This document shows, one piece after another, positions 54,940-64,000 of a DNA stretch of 64,000 nucleotides. How positions within the stretch are numbered: the first letter of the stretch is position 1; each line of letters starts with the position of its first letter. This stretch comes from Strobilurus pachycystidiatus (taxonomy: Eukaryota; Basidiomycota; Agaricomycetes; Agaricales; Physalacriaceae). The notes below the pieces were generated by a model, which was not told the DNA's origin, ran no database searches, and saw only the letters and a list, made by a program, of their open reading frames with translations. Location: positions 558,001 through 622,000 of the forward strand of contig JAHLMK010000019.1 in assembly GCA_019915135.1 (NCBI GenBank), written 5' to 3'. The translations under genes and the position numbers were made by a program.

Positions 54940-57250
54940 ACTTCCGAATATACGAAGCTCTACCAGCTGCACTTTCTCAAGTTAAGTACCAAAAAGAAGC
55001 AAGTTCTTAGTTGAATAGTAGTATGTGCTTATTTGAGTAGTTTGTGTCTAGTGTCCGCTAGCCCTGCCGCTTCCCACAACATTCAACCTTTACCCCGTCA
55101 GGCATTACAGCATCGACACCAAGCAAGCTTGATGTGTACGTCGCAGGGCTTAAGCATTGTAATATTGTGGTGCTTCAAAAGACTATAAGACGGTTCAGAG
55201 CTGACTATGTGGGTCTGTATATATGATCGGACCACAGGGCAGCCCGAAATCTGGTTTCAACTGGGATCCAACCTGCCTCCGATGCGTACAACCTCGAAAA
55301 ATGCTCAACAACGAGTGGCGGGCGGTGATTTCCTAATTGGTATTGCGAGCACGTTTTCTGACAAATAAAAGCGGAGCCCCCTTGTCCAGCTTGCTTCTTT
55401 CCAAACTTCATTCCGCCCACCACTGTCCCTGCGTCATCTTGCTCTTTCTGTATACTGCGCCTTTAGCATGGCGGCCAGCACTCGCACTCTTTCCATCGCG
55501 ACCCTCACTCCTTCCGAACTCAAGGTCGGTAGGACGTTTGAAGGGCAAGAGTACTGGGTTGAAGACTTTGCCGAATCTCGCCCTGCGCTAGCGTTGATCA
55601 CGGCCCAGGACGTTGCCAACGCCATCATTCCTGCTATCCTCAACCACGACACGACTGTCGCACGCAGACACAGAGGTGACTTCTTCTTGGACGAGGTCGC
55701 CGGCGAGGTCAAATTCGGCGCCCTTCTTGTCCTCGGCTCCGACGGGGCGCGCTACCACGTCTATCGAGAAGGCAAGGCACTAATCGACACACGCACCCTC
55801 GGCGAAACCATCCACGCCCTTCACCGGAAAGGCGATGGCTCACATCGTTCGCCGGCGGACACAGTTGCCAAGTTGGAAGACGAATTTGCCTTCCCACCCA
55901 TCGAATACGCCTCCCAACTGCTCAGCCGATGCTCTTGCGCATCGTATCCCTCTTCACCATGCTCTTCCCCTAGGAAGAACATGCGACGCCCCCGCCCCGA
56001 GTCGAGTAGTAGTGCACCTCCCGCCAAGTGCTCAAAAACATCGGACTCTGCATCCATTTCCACTAGTAGTCACTCGGCCGTTCCTTCAAGCACGACAGAC
56101 GCACCGCCTTTCCAGAATGTAACGAACGCCACAACTACCTCTATTCCTCCTGTCAAGACACTCTTCGAAGCAGCACCATCTGTGTCTGCGTCACTATCTC
56201 TTGCTTCTCTCGACCCTGAGGATGAGCCTTATTCTGCGCTGTCGCTCTCCACGCCAACCATCTCGTCACACGAGACTTTGCCAGACGATGCCGGTCTGCT
56301 ATCTGAGTCTGCAGCGCCGACAGCGGCCAATACATCTAGCACTCACTCGCCGACCAACCCATTCATGTCACCGCCTGCTCCGCATCAACCTAGCTCTGCA
56401 TTGCGTCTAACCGGCCAGGAGGAGAGCCGCTATCGGGACATCTTGGATAGTGGCTTGAGCGGCCGTTATCGCGGCATGGCCCGTTCATCTTTTGTTCGAC
56501 AGCACCGTTTGTATAGACGCGAAGGCTTTTCTGTCGATCTGACGGATCGCTTGTTGGGAACACTGGAAGATATCTGTGGCGATTACGAGTGGGATTGCTA
56601 GTGATGTTTTTTTTCTTTTGATTCTTGGATTCGATACGGGACTGTTGTCGATTTGTATCTTGGATTTTGCAATTGTATACTGTATTCCATTATCTCGTTT
56701 GTAGCACCTCTAGATTTGTATCACCTACCACTTGCCTCCTAACCATCATTTTACGTTTGCTTTGCCACGACGCCAACAGGTATAATCACATTGAGAGAAG
56801 CATATACAAGCCGATGGAGGCGGGATTTGGGCGGGAAACATATCAAGACTTCGGCTTCGGGCGATTGCTCTTTGCCTCTTGACTGCAACACAGATATTGC
56901 TGCGCTCTTCTCCCGGCTGTCTGCTCTACGACGCTTGTTTTCCTGCGATATCTCTGTCCATCGAGGAGCATATCCTGATTACGTGAAGTTTCTACTGCCC
57001 GTAAAATATCTGGTCTTGAATGGCCATTGACAACCATCGTCGTTCATGATGACTACTGATGTCGACTGGCCTCGTCATTGAGTTCCGCACTGTGGCGGAC
57101 GTGGGTGCGCCTATTCTGCCTGTGGGATCGTAAAACGGCTTCGTAACACACCACAGAAACTTCTGACACCAGGACTTGGATGCGTACTTTGCTGACAGCA
57201 GTGATACACTGGCATGGTACGCGTACTTCAAGTTTCGTTGTTTTTACTTG
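54940..57250 (+). repeat. Segment X copy 2 (gene plus flanks)
   Basis: Corresponds to X copy 1 (38115-36250 plus 25438-25010, reverse strand) with no Plavaka insertion. The stretch around 56810-56835 is the empty site. No terminal inverted repeats or transposase were found, so whether X itself is mobile is open. Confidence 0.75.
55468..56601 (+). CDS. Segment X gene, copy 2, intact unknown protein (377 aa)
   Basis: Single exon, MAASTRTLSIATLTP to a stop at 56599-56601. Residues 1-140 form a compact-looking alpha/beta region (SELKVGRTFEGQEYWVEDF, GEVKFGALLVLGSDGARYHV, DTVAKLEDEFAFPPIEYA). Residues 150-310 are low-complexity Ser/Thr/Pro with a small basic cluster (KKNMRRPRPES-like). Residues 315-377 are a conserved C-terminal domain with SRYRDILDSGL, GRYRGMARSSF, RREGFSVDL and an acidic Cys end. 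It is present twice in the window with conserved flanks, and the other copy is frameshifted. Start chosen because both copies share this ATG and sequence upstream of it diverges in frame. No homologous function known to me. Confidence 0.7.
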   Translation: MAASTRTLSIATLTPSELKVGRTFEGQEYWVEDFAESRPALALITAQDVANAIIPAILNHDTTVARRHRGDFFLDEVAGEVKFGALLVLGSDGARYHVYREGKALIDTRTLGETIHALHRKGDGSHRSPADTVAKLEDEFAFPPIEYASQLLSRCSCASYPSSPCSSPRKNMRRPRPESSSSAPPAKCSKTSDSASISTSSHSAVPSSTTDAPPFQNVTNATTTSIPPVKTLFEAAPSVSASLSLASLDPEDEPYSALSLSTPTISSHETLPDDAGLLSESAAPTAANTSSTHSPTNPFMSPPAPHQPSSALRLTGQEESRYRDILDSGLSGRYRGMARSSFVRQHRLYRREGFSVDLTDRLLGTLEDICGDYEWDC

Positions 57251-57726
57251 TATTGGTATCTATCTAGATACAGTGGTGTCAGCATGCGAAATGACAACTT
57301 GCTCCCATTTTATCCCTAATAAACGATTGCAAGTTACCGAGTCGACGCGTGCACAGTTAAATAAAGAAACGGATTGCTTTCGCGCGCGAACAATATCACA
57401 GAAGGTATTGGCGAGACCGAAGTATGCCCAGGGATTGTCGGCCTGTCGCGTCCTCTGTCGTCCGAGTGGGTCCGGGTACTGCTAAATGCGCAAGACACGG
57501 TCGGTGCTCGGTAGGTATATGCCAGGGATTCGACATGTGAGCCTCACAATCATGGACCACCAGAAGCAAGTCGCATCCATGACGCGAAACGCGCAACCTT
57601 GGACCATCTTCAGGATGAGAACACTTCAACTTGGAACCAGTCATACTACAAGTGAACCAGCGAGTTCGTTCCTATACACATAACAGAATCCGTGGTATAC
57701 AACTAAGATATCATATCATAGCAAAT

Positions 57727-60700
57727 TTAGGACACAGTGAAACTCGACGATGTTCCAGTGAAAGAGCTGATTGAGCCGATGAGTGGCTTGGAGTCTCCGT
57801 AGTAACTGATCCGGTAGGTGCCAGCTGTAATACAATGAGCGACTGACAAGGCATCGGAGCATGAACGATACCCACCTGGAGTTCCAGACTCGATGGTCCT
57901 GAAAGTAAAGGTCAGTAAAATTCCCTATGGCAATCAAAGACGCCACGAACCAGTTGATGTCCACAGTGCTGGTTCCCAAGACCTGCAAGTATGCGATGAG
58001 ACACGGCGGTGAATGGTTCGAGAGAAGAGGTCACTGACCGTGCTTGTTCTCGTCCACTTCAGCACAGTCGACGGGTGAGCATCCGTTCTGTAGGTGGTCC
58101 ACGAGCCGGACACCTGCCTATCGACCGTAAGGTAAGTACTTCCAAGACGGAGGTTGTTCTGCCAACAATCCGTCAACAAGATTCAAGACATGGGACGACG
58201 ATTTCGTACCCTGGGGTTCGCTCCAACGAACTGCACTGCGACAGTATTACCGGCGGTATACGATGACTTCACGTCGGTTAGCACCTTGCCGAAACTACCA
58301 CTATCGAAGACGACGCCAGTCTACGAGCAAAATTAGATATCGTCGAGCAAGAAGATGAGTATCATACCTGGAGGGAAATGGCTTGCGATGTTAGTTCAGG
58401 TGGAGCAGCGTCAGAGGAAGGGGTCCCAGTGGATGTATTGGCGAGGTAGGATACCAGGCTCGAATATTTATCGATGTAGGCCTCAAGCGTGACTAGCGGA
58501 AACTGGTCAGAACAATCACCAAGAGAGACGAAGAGACGAAGACATACATTGCCCATAGATAGTCGATGCACCCTCATATCTCTGAATGCTGTATTCCTCC
58601 CTCGTAGTAATGTAATGCCCATAAGTATTTGCTGGACCGGCGACGACGACATATGCATTTGATCCCAGTATACCAGCAGAAATGAGTTTAGCGCGGAGCG
58701 CCTCGCTATTGAGCGTCAAAAATCATGGACGACAAGCAACCAATTCCACAAACCGGATCCGTCGCCCGGCCATGGTAGTCAGTTCTCCTGTGGTCACATC
58801 AGTATTTCCCAGAGTTCGAGTCCTATGATTCGCAAGCGCACCTGGGATTATAAGCGTGACTTGCGGTAGGCATGATTAGCTTTATCAAGGGTACCAGATC
58901 AAGGCAAACTCACCGAAATTGCCAACACGGAGTATCTGGATATCGACGGTGTGAGGACTCCAGTTGTACGGTGTTGTCGCATAACCCTGCAACGATGCAC
59001 ATTCAGCACCCGCGAAAGATTTCGAAGCGCGTGTTAATCACCGTATTGAGGAGTATGGGTTTAGGATATTGACACGCAACCTGTGCTGGGGATGGATCTG
59101 GCGTTACAGCGCCTACGGGGAACTTGAGATTAGAGATACAGCAAGTTGAAGTGAGGGTCCTCACCCTTGACGATCTCCCAGAAAGGATTCCTAGAATGAG
59201 ATTCGTCACGATTTGAGCCTGCGACTGAAGATATGCACGTACTGACTATCCGAAGAATTATCTCCTTGAACGAAGTCGAAGGCGCCGGGACCATCGCTAG
59301 GAATAAAGGTTAGGCTAATCGCGATCAAATAGAGATGTTCCGACTCACGTTGTTCCACCGGCGAACGAATATCCTGCGTGGGCCAAGTGTCAGAGAGAAA
59401 CTTAGGGAAGGTCCGAATGCGACTTACCCATAGCTGATGGACATGTGTGCACACTCGTTCCATTTGGCAACGTGAACGTATGGTTGTCCCTGCCGGATCG
59501 TTGAGTATTGGTTTCAAGAGTAAAGAAACCATGACTAACATCAACATATACGTGTGGACGCTCTTGACTGCGCCTGACACCGCAGACAGGCCGGATCCTT
59601 CAACGACAGACCGAGCGCCTTGGAACTGCTTATTGCCTATGATCCTGTTGCTTTCAAAGTCGGAGATGAGGAATCCAGGACCTCTAGACAGCGGGTCAGG
59701 CTCAAATGAAGGAACGAGGCGTGGAGACTCGCCGTCCATGACAGTCCTGCACGGTACCGCCGCACGTCGAGTGATTGAACTCGCAAGCTATACCGTCCCA
59801 AGCTTCTCCGGGGCTTTCGCAGAAGGCGCCTAGGCTAAAAGAAGGTCAGAACCGCGGTGAAAGAAGCAAAATCAAAAGGCCGACGTATTGGGGCTGGTAT
59901 CACCAACGTTTGCCTGTGTGAAGCCAGCCACGAAGGTCGTATTTCCGGGCATCGAGTTGGGTTCGATGTAAGATTCGTAGAGATATGCAGCCATGCCCTT
60001 GTTGTCTGAGCTGACTAGCGTGTTGTTCTTGAACAGGTAGGTAAGCATAGAGTTGCGAGTGAACCTTAGAAAGAGGTACCTCATATATACTGGTACCGTG
60101 AACGGCGAAGAAGCTCAGCAGTCCTCGCGCCTTCCCGCTCGCATCGTTGAAACGCAACACTGTGATGTCCTTGTCCTGGTCATACGCATATCGAGCCCTC
60201 TCATCTGCTGGATTCGCCAGATAAGCTGAAGGCGACCGGTTAATGTTCGCATCCAGAATGGTAGTGTTGCCCAGGCTAAGGGATCCTGGTGCCAGACTAG
60301 CATGCGCCTTCTGCACGGCTTTGACAGTCCCGGAGATGATCGCGTTCGCGGTCTGCGGGACGTATCCTAGCGCGGTGACTTGAGGGAGTACGTTCTCGAG
60401 ATAGCCTCCGACGCCAGAGTGCTGGTGAGTTCCAACCAGGGCGATGTTGGTGTTGTCGTAAAGCCCAGGGTATAATGCCGACACTTGCTCGACGATAGCG
60501 CGACGGACGCCAGTGTCTCCCATGGCGATGTCTACATGATGAAGTACGTCAGAAACGCGGGGTAATCAGCAACCTCGAGAGATCCGCCGAAGCAAGAGAG
60601 GTGGATCACTCGGTGCTTATGTGCGAAGAAGGAACACGCATGGCACACGTCAAGCCAGAAGAGCAGTGACCTACCAGAGTTGATGAAGAGGATTCTATTC

Positions 60701-61094
60701 TTCAGATCAGAATCCGCCACGATGAAAGCGCGGCTGAATTGCCGCATATGGAGTCCTGTGTCCGTCTGGGAAAGCGAAGCGTATCCCTGTGCCAATAAGC
60801 GTCAGATGAGCCCAAGTAGCAGTCGAGTCCAAACAGCAGTCGAGTAGAGACAGACTGACCATCATATTTGTCTCGACAATGGGTCTGCAACGCGCCAGTC
60901 AGACGTGAATGCTGCTCCTGCGCCACTAAGACATACCCAGTGATATCCGCGACACCTAGAACGACCGTCATGAGCTATGGTGTATCCGTGAATGATGCAA
61001 CAGTACCTAGTCCAAGCTGGTATTGCCCAGCGACGCCCGTCGTAGGCGCCAACGCTGCCACAAACGCGGTTGCGTACCAGAATAAGCCGACCAT
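57727..61094 (-). CDS. Neutral (alkaline) ceramidase, secreted, multi-exon
   Basis: Hydrolyses ceramide to sphingosine and fatty acid. Family landmarks in order: a signal peptide MVGLFWYATAFVAALA; GVADITG and YASLSQTDTGLHMRQFSRAF; the zinc-binding motif GTHQHSGVGGYL; DKDITVLRF and LLSFFAVHGT; the nucleophile-serine segment GDTSPNT; then GPGAFDFVQGD, the lipid-binding/fold region around RVGNF and GELTTM, and a C-terminal beta domain (FTLTL-like strands, YRTDAHPSTVLKW, GTYRISYYGDSK) ending at 57727. More than ten short introns. I start at 61094 rather than the upstream in-frame ATG 61166, because a TATA box sits at 61181-61190 and the later ATG gives the signal peptide. Complete in domains, probably functional. 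Confidence 0.85.
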
Positions 61095-61180
61095 GGTGTT
61101 GCAGAGCGAAGAGACGACGTCCCACAGGTCGACGGGGAGGGCACTGTTGTAGCTCAGGAGCGGCATGTCTCGTGGTGGGG

Positions 61181-61190
61181 CCTTTATATG
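61181..61190 (-). promoter_or_regulatory. TATA box of the ceramidase gene
   Basis: CATATAAAGG on the minus strand. With transcription starting about 30 bases downstream, the ATG at 61166 would be lost from the mRNA, favouring the start at 61094. Confidence 0.45.
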
Positions 61191-62220
61191 CGTACAGTGA
61201 CCATCAGATCGCGGTAGAGAAGGGAGAGAGAGAGAGAACCGCGTGCGCCGTGCGCGTCATCCACTCGCCCCTATCTGCATGCTATTCCCGTTATGGCCGA
61301 GCAGGTTCACTCAACAGATTTCAAGACGATAGTAAGGAGAATTTGGCAAGAAAATTGGTTACACACACGATAGAATAATGCAAGAACATGGACGGAATCG
61401 ACGACTGGAGATTATGTGTGCTACGTAAAGACAAGCAGATGCTAACTGGAAAGGCCCATAGCTCATTGAAACCGATAACGGCACAGGTGGACCTGGTGGT
61501 ACGTCGATTCCTTGACCTCATGTGATGACACGGACACACGAGAGCGTGGCGAGTCTGGCCAATCGTTCCTGTGGGACTTCAGATTGGTCCCTCGTTCCTT
61601 CATTGAGTTCGAATGCGACCCTCGGACGAATTCCGAGTCACACAGTGAATCAGTGATATGCGCGGGTCTTCCGAGTACCTCACCTCAGAGTCATAGCCCA
61701 ATAACCTGGCCTCCTTAGTATGAGCAGGTCTTGTATCGACGCTTGCTCGTCACAGAAGGTCGGTTACCTGGCTATCAGAGTCATACGAGGAAGATGCACC
61801 AGACGTATATATAGCCACTGGCAGGTAAAACGTTCCAGCAAGCTTGAACCTTGTGGGCCTCGAATGCCGGCGCCCAGAATGCCAAAGGTTTGCCGGCGCT
61901 GGACATTGGGGGTTGGTTGTGGAATAACTGAGGCGAGGTGTGCTATGATGTGAGGCAAGAGATGCTGGTGGTTCGGCAGGAACATGTCAAGTCATTGCCA
62001 AAGCGACGGCGCGTCGGCGACACTCGGCATTGATGGAAAATAATGCATCACCTCCTGGCAGACAGAGGACGGTGGGCCCAGGGCTGGCGGGTCTTAGAAC
62101 GGCGGGCTGTGCACGATGTCGGATGCATGCCAGTCAGAAGTCTCATTGCTCAATGCTCAATGCTCATAAATTACATGAAATTTACGGTTCAACCTTACAA
62201 TAAAAGCATGTGCAAAAGAA
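61191..62220. other. Intergenic region with one MITE
   Basis: A (GA)n tract lies at about 61219-61237, and a small transposon remnant at 61694-61774. I see no gene. Confidence 0.5.
61694..61774. mobile_element. 81-bp MITE, deletion derivative of the 591-bp element
   Basis: It begins TAGCCCAATAACCTGG and ends GGTTACCTGGCTA, matching both ends of the element at 21249-21839. The middle is deleted between a GAGCAGGTCT-like left part and a TGTATCGACGC right part. It is flanked by perfect 9-bp duplications TCAGAGTCA (61685-61693 and 61775-61783), so it moved in its shortened form. Confidence 0.88.
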
Positions 62221-62295
62221 TGGACACATTGGGAATTGAACCCAACACCTCCCGCATGCTAAGCGGGCGTGATAAACCAACTACACCATGTGCCC
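62221..62295 (-). tRNA. tRNA-Ala (anticodon AGC)
   Basis: Complete cloverleaf of 75 bases without intron. The acceptor GGGCACA pairs with TGTGTCC (one G-U). The anticodon stem CCCGC/GCGGG holds the loop TTAGCAT, anticodon AGC. The T-arm is TTGGG-TTCAATT-CCCAA, and the discriminator is A. A TTCTTTT run just downstream serves as the RNA polymerase III terminator. Confidence 0.96.
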
Positions 62296-63087
62296 GTACA
62301 GCCTACGCGTGGCGTACCATTTCCACTGCCCCCTTGACACTGAGGACGACGACTGACTACGAAACTGGCAGACTCCAGGGCAACGCTATGTTAACATCCA
62401 CTGCTGCAAGACCCTCGTTTATTGCCCATGCACGAGTAGCATTTTGTAATTACACCGTGTTTCTGTCGGGAAACGAAGCGGCGGGAAAGGTGACCGCGTT
62501 TGATCAACGAGTTCCCAATTGGGAATTCGTCGGTCTCTTCTCTTCCTTCAACATGAATTCCTCTCATCGTGATGAGACCGTTCATTTTCCATCGCATTAT
62601 CGTACGAAAAGCGTTTAAAAAGACGCACGAATTCCACACATTGCTCTGCGCGTCATCATTGCCTGGGATTGAGACAGACGGTTGGATACGGCCTCGAAGA
62701 AGAGGGCGAAGTTGGTCACTGGGAGACTGGGGAGCTGCGCTGAGGCGCGGTCGCGACGACTGGCTTTTGCCGGCCAATGGCGTGCGCTGAGACCCTCCAC
62801 CCGCGCTGAGACCCTCCACCCACAGACTCAATATCGCTCTCTGGTGGCTTGGCCGCATGCCACCCACCTCATACCTCAGCTTATCGGCGGCGCGAATCCG
62901 GACAATGTACCTGCTCGAGGTCGGTCTGAGCCTGGCTAAGTACAAAGGACCTGCAGGGCCACTGGAACGCGACGCAATGAATCATTGTTCCACCGCTCGA
63001 GGTATGGCCATTGTTCGAACAAAGTGATCAATCATTCTGAGTATTTAGGTCTATGGCTCTTTCAGTAGCCTTCATCCGTCTCCCACC
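62296..63087. other. Intergenic region, no gene seen
   Basis: Contains a two-fold direct repeat of GCTGAGACCCTCCACCC near 62788-62822. Frames on both strands lack splice continuity or motifs. Confidence 0.45.
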
Positions 63088-64000
63088 ATGCCAGTGACCC
63101 AAGGCTTTGAACATCTTCCCTCTCCCTACAACGACGAAGATGCCGTCTTCACCACTTTGGGTTGCGCGGCCGCACCATCTGACGCACTCAATCCCATTGG
63201 CGACAAGTTCGTTATCACCAAAGATGGACTATGTGATGAGTCTGCAGCGCAGATCATCCTCGCACTCCTGCATGACTGCCTCCTCGTCATCCTCCCAGCC
63301 TTTCGCGGCGAAGTCCCAGAGTCCTACATCACCTTGCGCTCCCGCCTCGCCTCCCTCTACATCACCCCTTTCGATATCGCGCAACTGCATTCATCTTTCA
63401 ACGACAAGGGTCTATCCTCGCAGTACCTCTTCATCGGCGAACTTCTCGATATGAGGCAGAAGACGCTTTTCGGGGATGTCGAAGCGATGGCCGATGCTGT
63501 CGCGGCGGATGAACGGTACACTCTCCAAGAGCTCATCCGGGAGATCATCGAGCATTTCAAGAGTTTCCCCGTCTCAGAGTGGCGCGGGAAGGTCCACACC
63601 GAATACCTCAATCTCTTGCAGGGCGTCGACACCGCTCTGGACTGCATTCCGCCACCCGACAACGACGAGGTGTGGGAGCTGTGCAATGCCCTGCGCAGCC
63701 TGCTCCAACTCGCATTCTGGTCTTGGGGTTCTCCGGAGGCAACTGAGTCTGCGGGGGACCCAGATCTTTGGTTGACGCCTGAACGCGAGATGACGTTCCT
63801 CTACGATATATTCCACTCGTTGGACGCGTATGTGCGCTATCCCAGTGCCACCAGAATGATCGACCGGCCCATACCAGCGCAACGCTTCATCTCCTTGCTG
63901 ACGGAAACGATGGAGACGCAGTACCGCCTGGACTCAACGTGCTTCGTCCTAGCACGCGACGTATTGTGTGGCATGCTCTCTGGCCCGTCTACGCTCAGTG
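63088..64000 (+). CDS. Uncharacterised protein, runs off the right edge
   Basis: Starts at ATG 63088 (MPVTQGFEHLPSPYNDED) and stays open for 304 codons to the end of the window. Mostly helical, acidic and leucine-rich (IILALLHDCLLVILPAF, YTLQELIREIIEHFKSFP, LWLTPEREMTFLYDIFHSL), with no signal peptide, membrane helix or recognisable motif. Good coding character: strong third-position bias and no stop in 913 bases. It may continue in further exons beyond the window. Function unknown. Confidence 0.65.
   Translation, partial: MPVTQGFEHLPSPYNDEDAVFTTLGCAAAPSDALNPIGDKFVITKDGLCDESAAQIILALLHDCLLVILPAFRGEVPESYITLRSRLASLYITPFDIAQLHSSFNDKGLSSQYLFIGELLDMRQKTLFGDVEAMADAVAADERYTLQELIREIIEHFKSFPVSEWRGKVHTEYLNLLQGVDTALDCIPPPDNDEVWELCNALRSLLQLAFWSWGSPEATESAGDPDLWLTPEREMTFLYDIFHSLDAYVRYPSATRMIDRPIPAQRFISLLTETMETQYRLDSTCFVLARDVLCGMLSGPSTLS

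Noticed and set aside
62391..62945. 184-codon minus-strand ORF
   Set aside because: Contains a direct repeat and no recognisable motif, and competing frames are open on the plus strand; not supported as a gene.

Overview
The window is nuclear DNA of a filamentous fungus, very probably an agaricomycete basidiomycete. Genes are dense in introns of 50-65 bases. The host genes (TKL-like kinase, MATH/BTB protein, multi-pass membrane proteins, small secreted proteins, neutral ceramidase, SF3b5) are types common in that class. More than half the window is mobile DNA, including a Plavaka transposon, which is characteristic of these fungi.

Layout. 1-10957: an apparently intact Ty3/gypsy retrotransposon (copy A, minus strand) with a 1.67-kb 5' LTR, gag, protease, pol and an extra spliced ORF after pol; its 3' LTR lies beyond the left edge. 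10958-14424: spacer with gene debris, a ~160-bp tandem repeat and a pyrimidine-rich tract. 14425-20079: copy B of the same gypsy family on the plus strand. It is cut off inside pol, carries a different 3' module (an antisense spliced ORF), and its 3' LTR is interrupted by a 1013-bp hAT-like non-autonomous element. 20080-23498: a Ty1/copia remnant into which B inserted; it also holds a 591-bp element with 9-bp target duplications, whose 81-bp deletion derivative sits at 61694. 23605-24416: a membrane-protein gene that ends at the copia insertion.

25439-36249: a complete 10.8-kb Plavaka DNA transposon with ~29-bp terminal inverted repeats, an AG target duplication, an intact six-exon transposase (minus) and two intact spliced companion genes (plus). 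It sits inside copy 1 of a duplicated segment X, whose empty site is preserved in copy 2 near 56.8 kb. 36250-38120 is the rest of X copy 1, with a frameshifted gene.

38153-53838 is mainly host sequence: multi-pass membrane protein, kinase, MATH/BTB protein, RGG-rich protein, SF3b5, a small secreted protein and a small unknown protein. 54177-57250 holds X copy 2 with an intact gene. 57727-61094 is a neutral ceramidase. 62221-62295 is tRNA-Ala(AGC). At the right edge an uncharacterised ORF runs out of the window.

Exon joins were made by eye from splice signals and reading-frame continuity. No alignment or database search was possible. Family names rest on recognised motifs.
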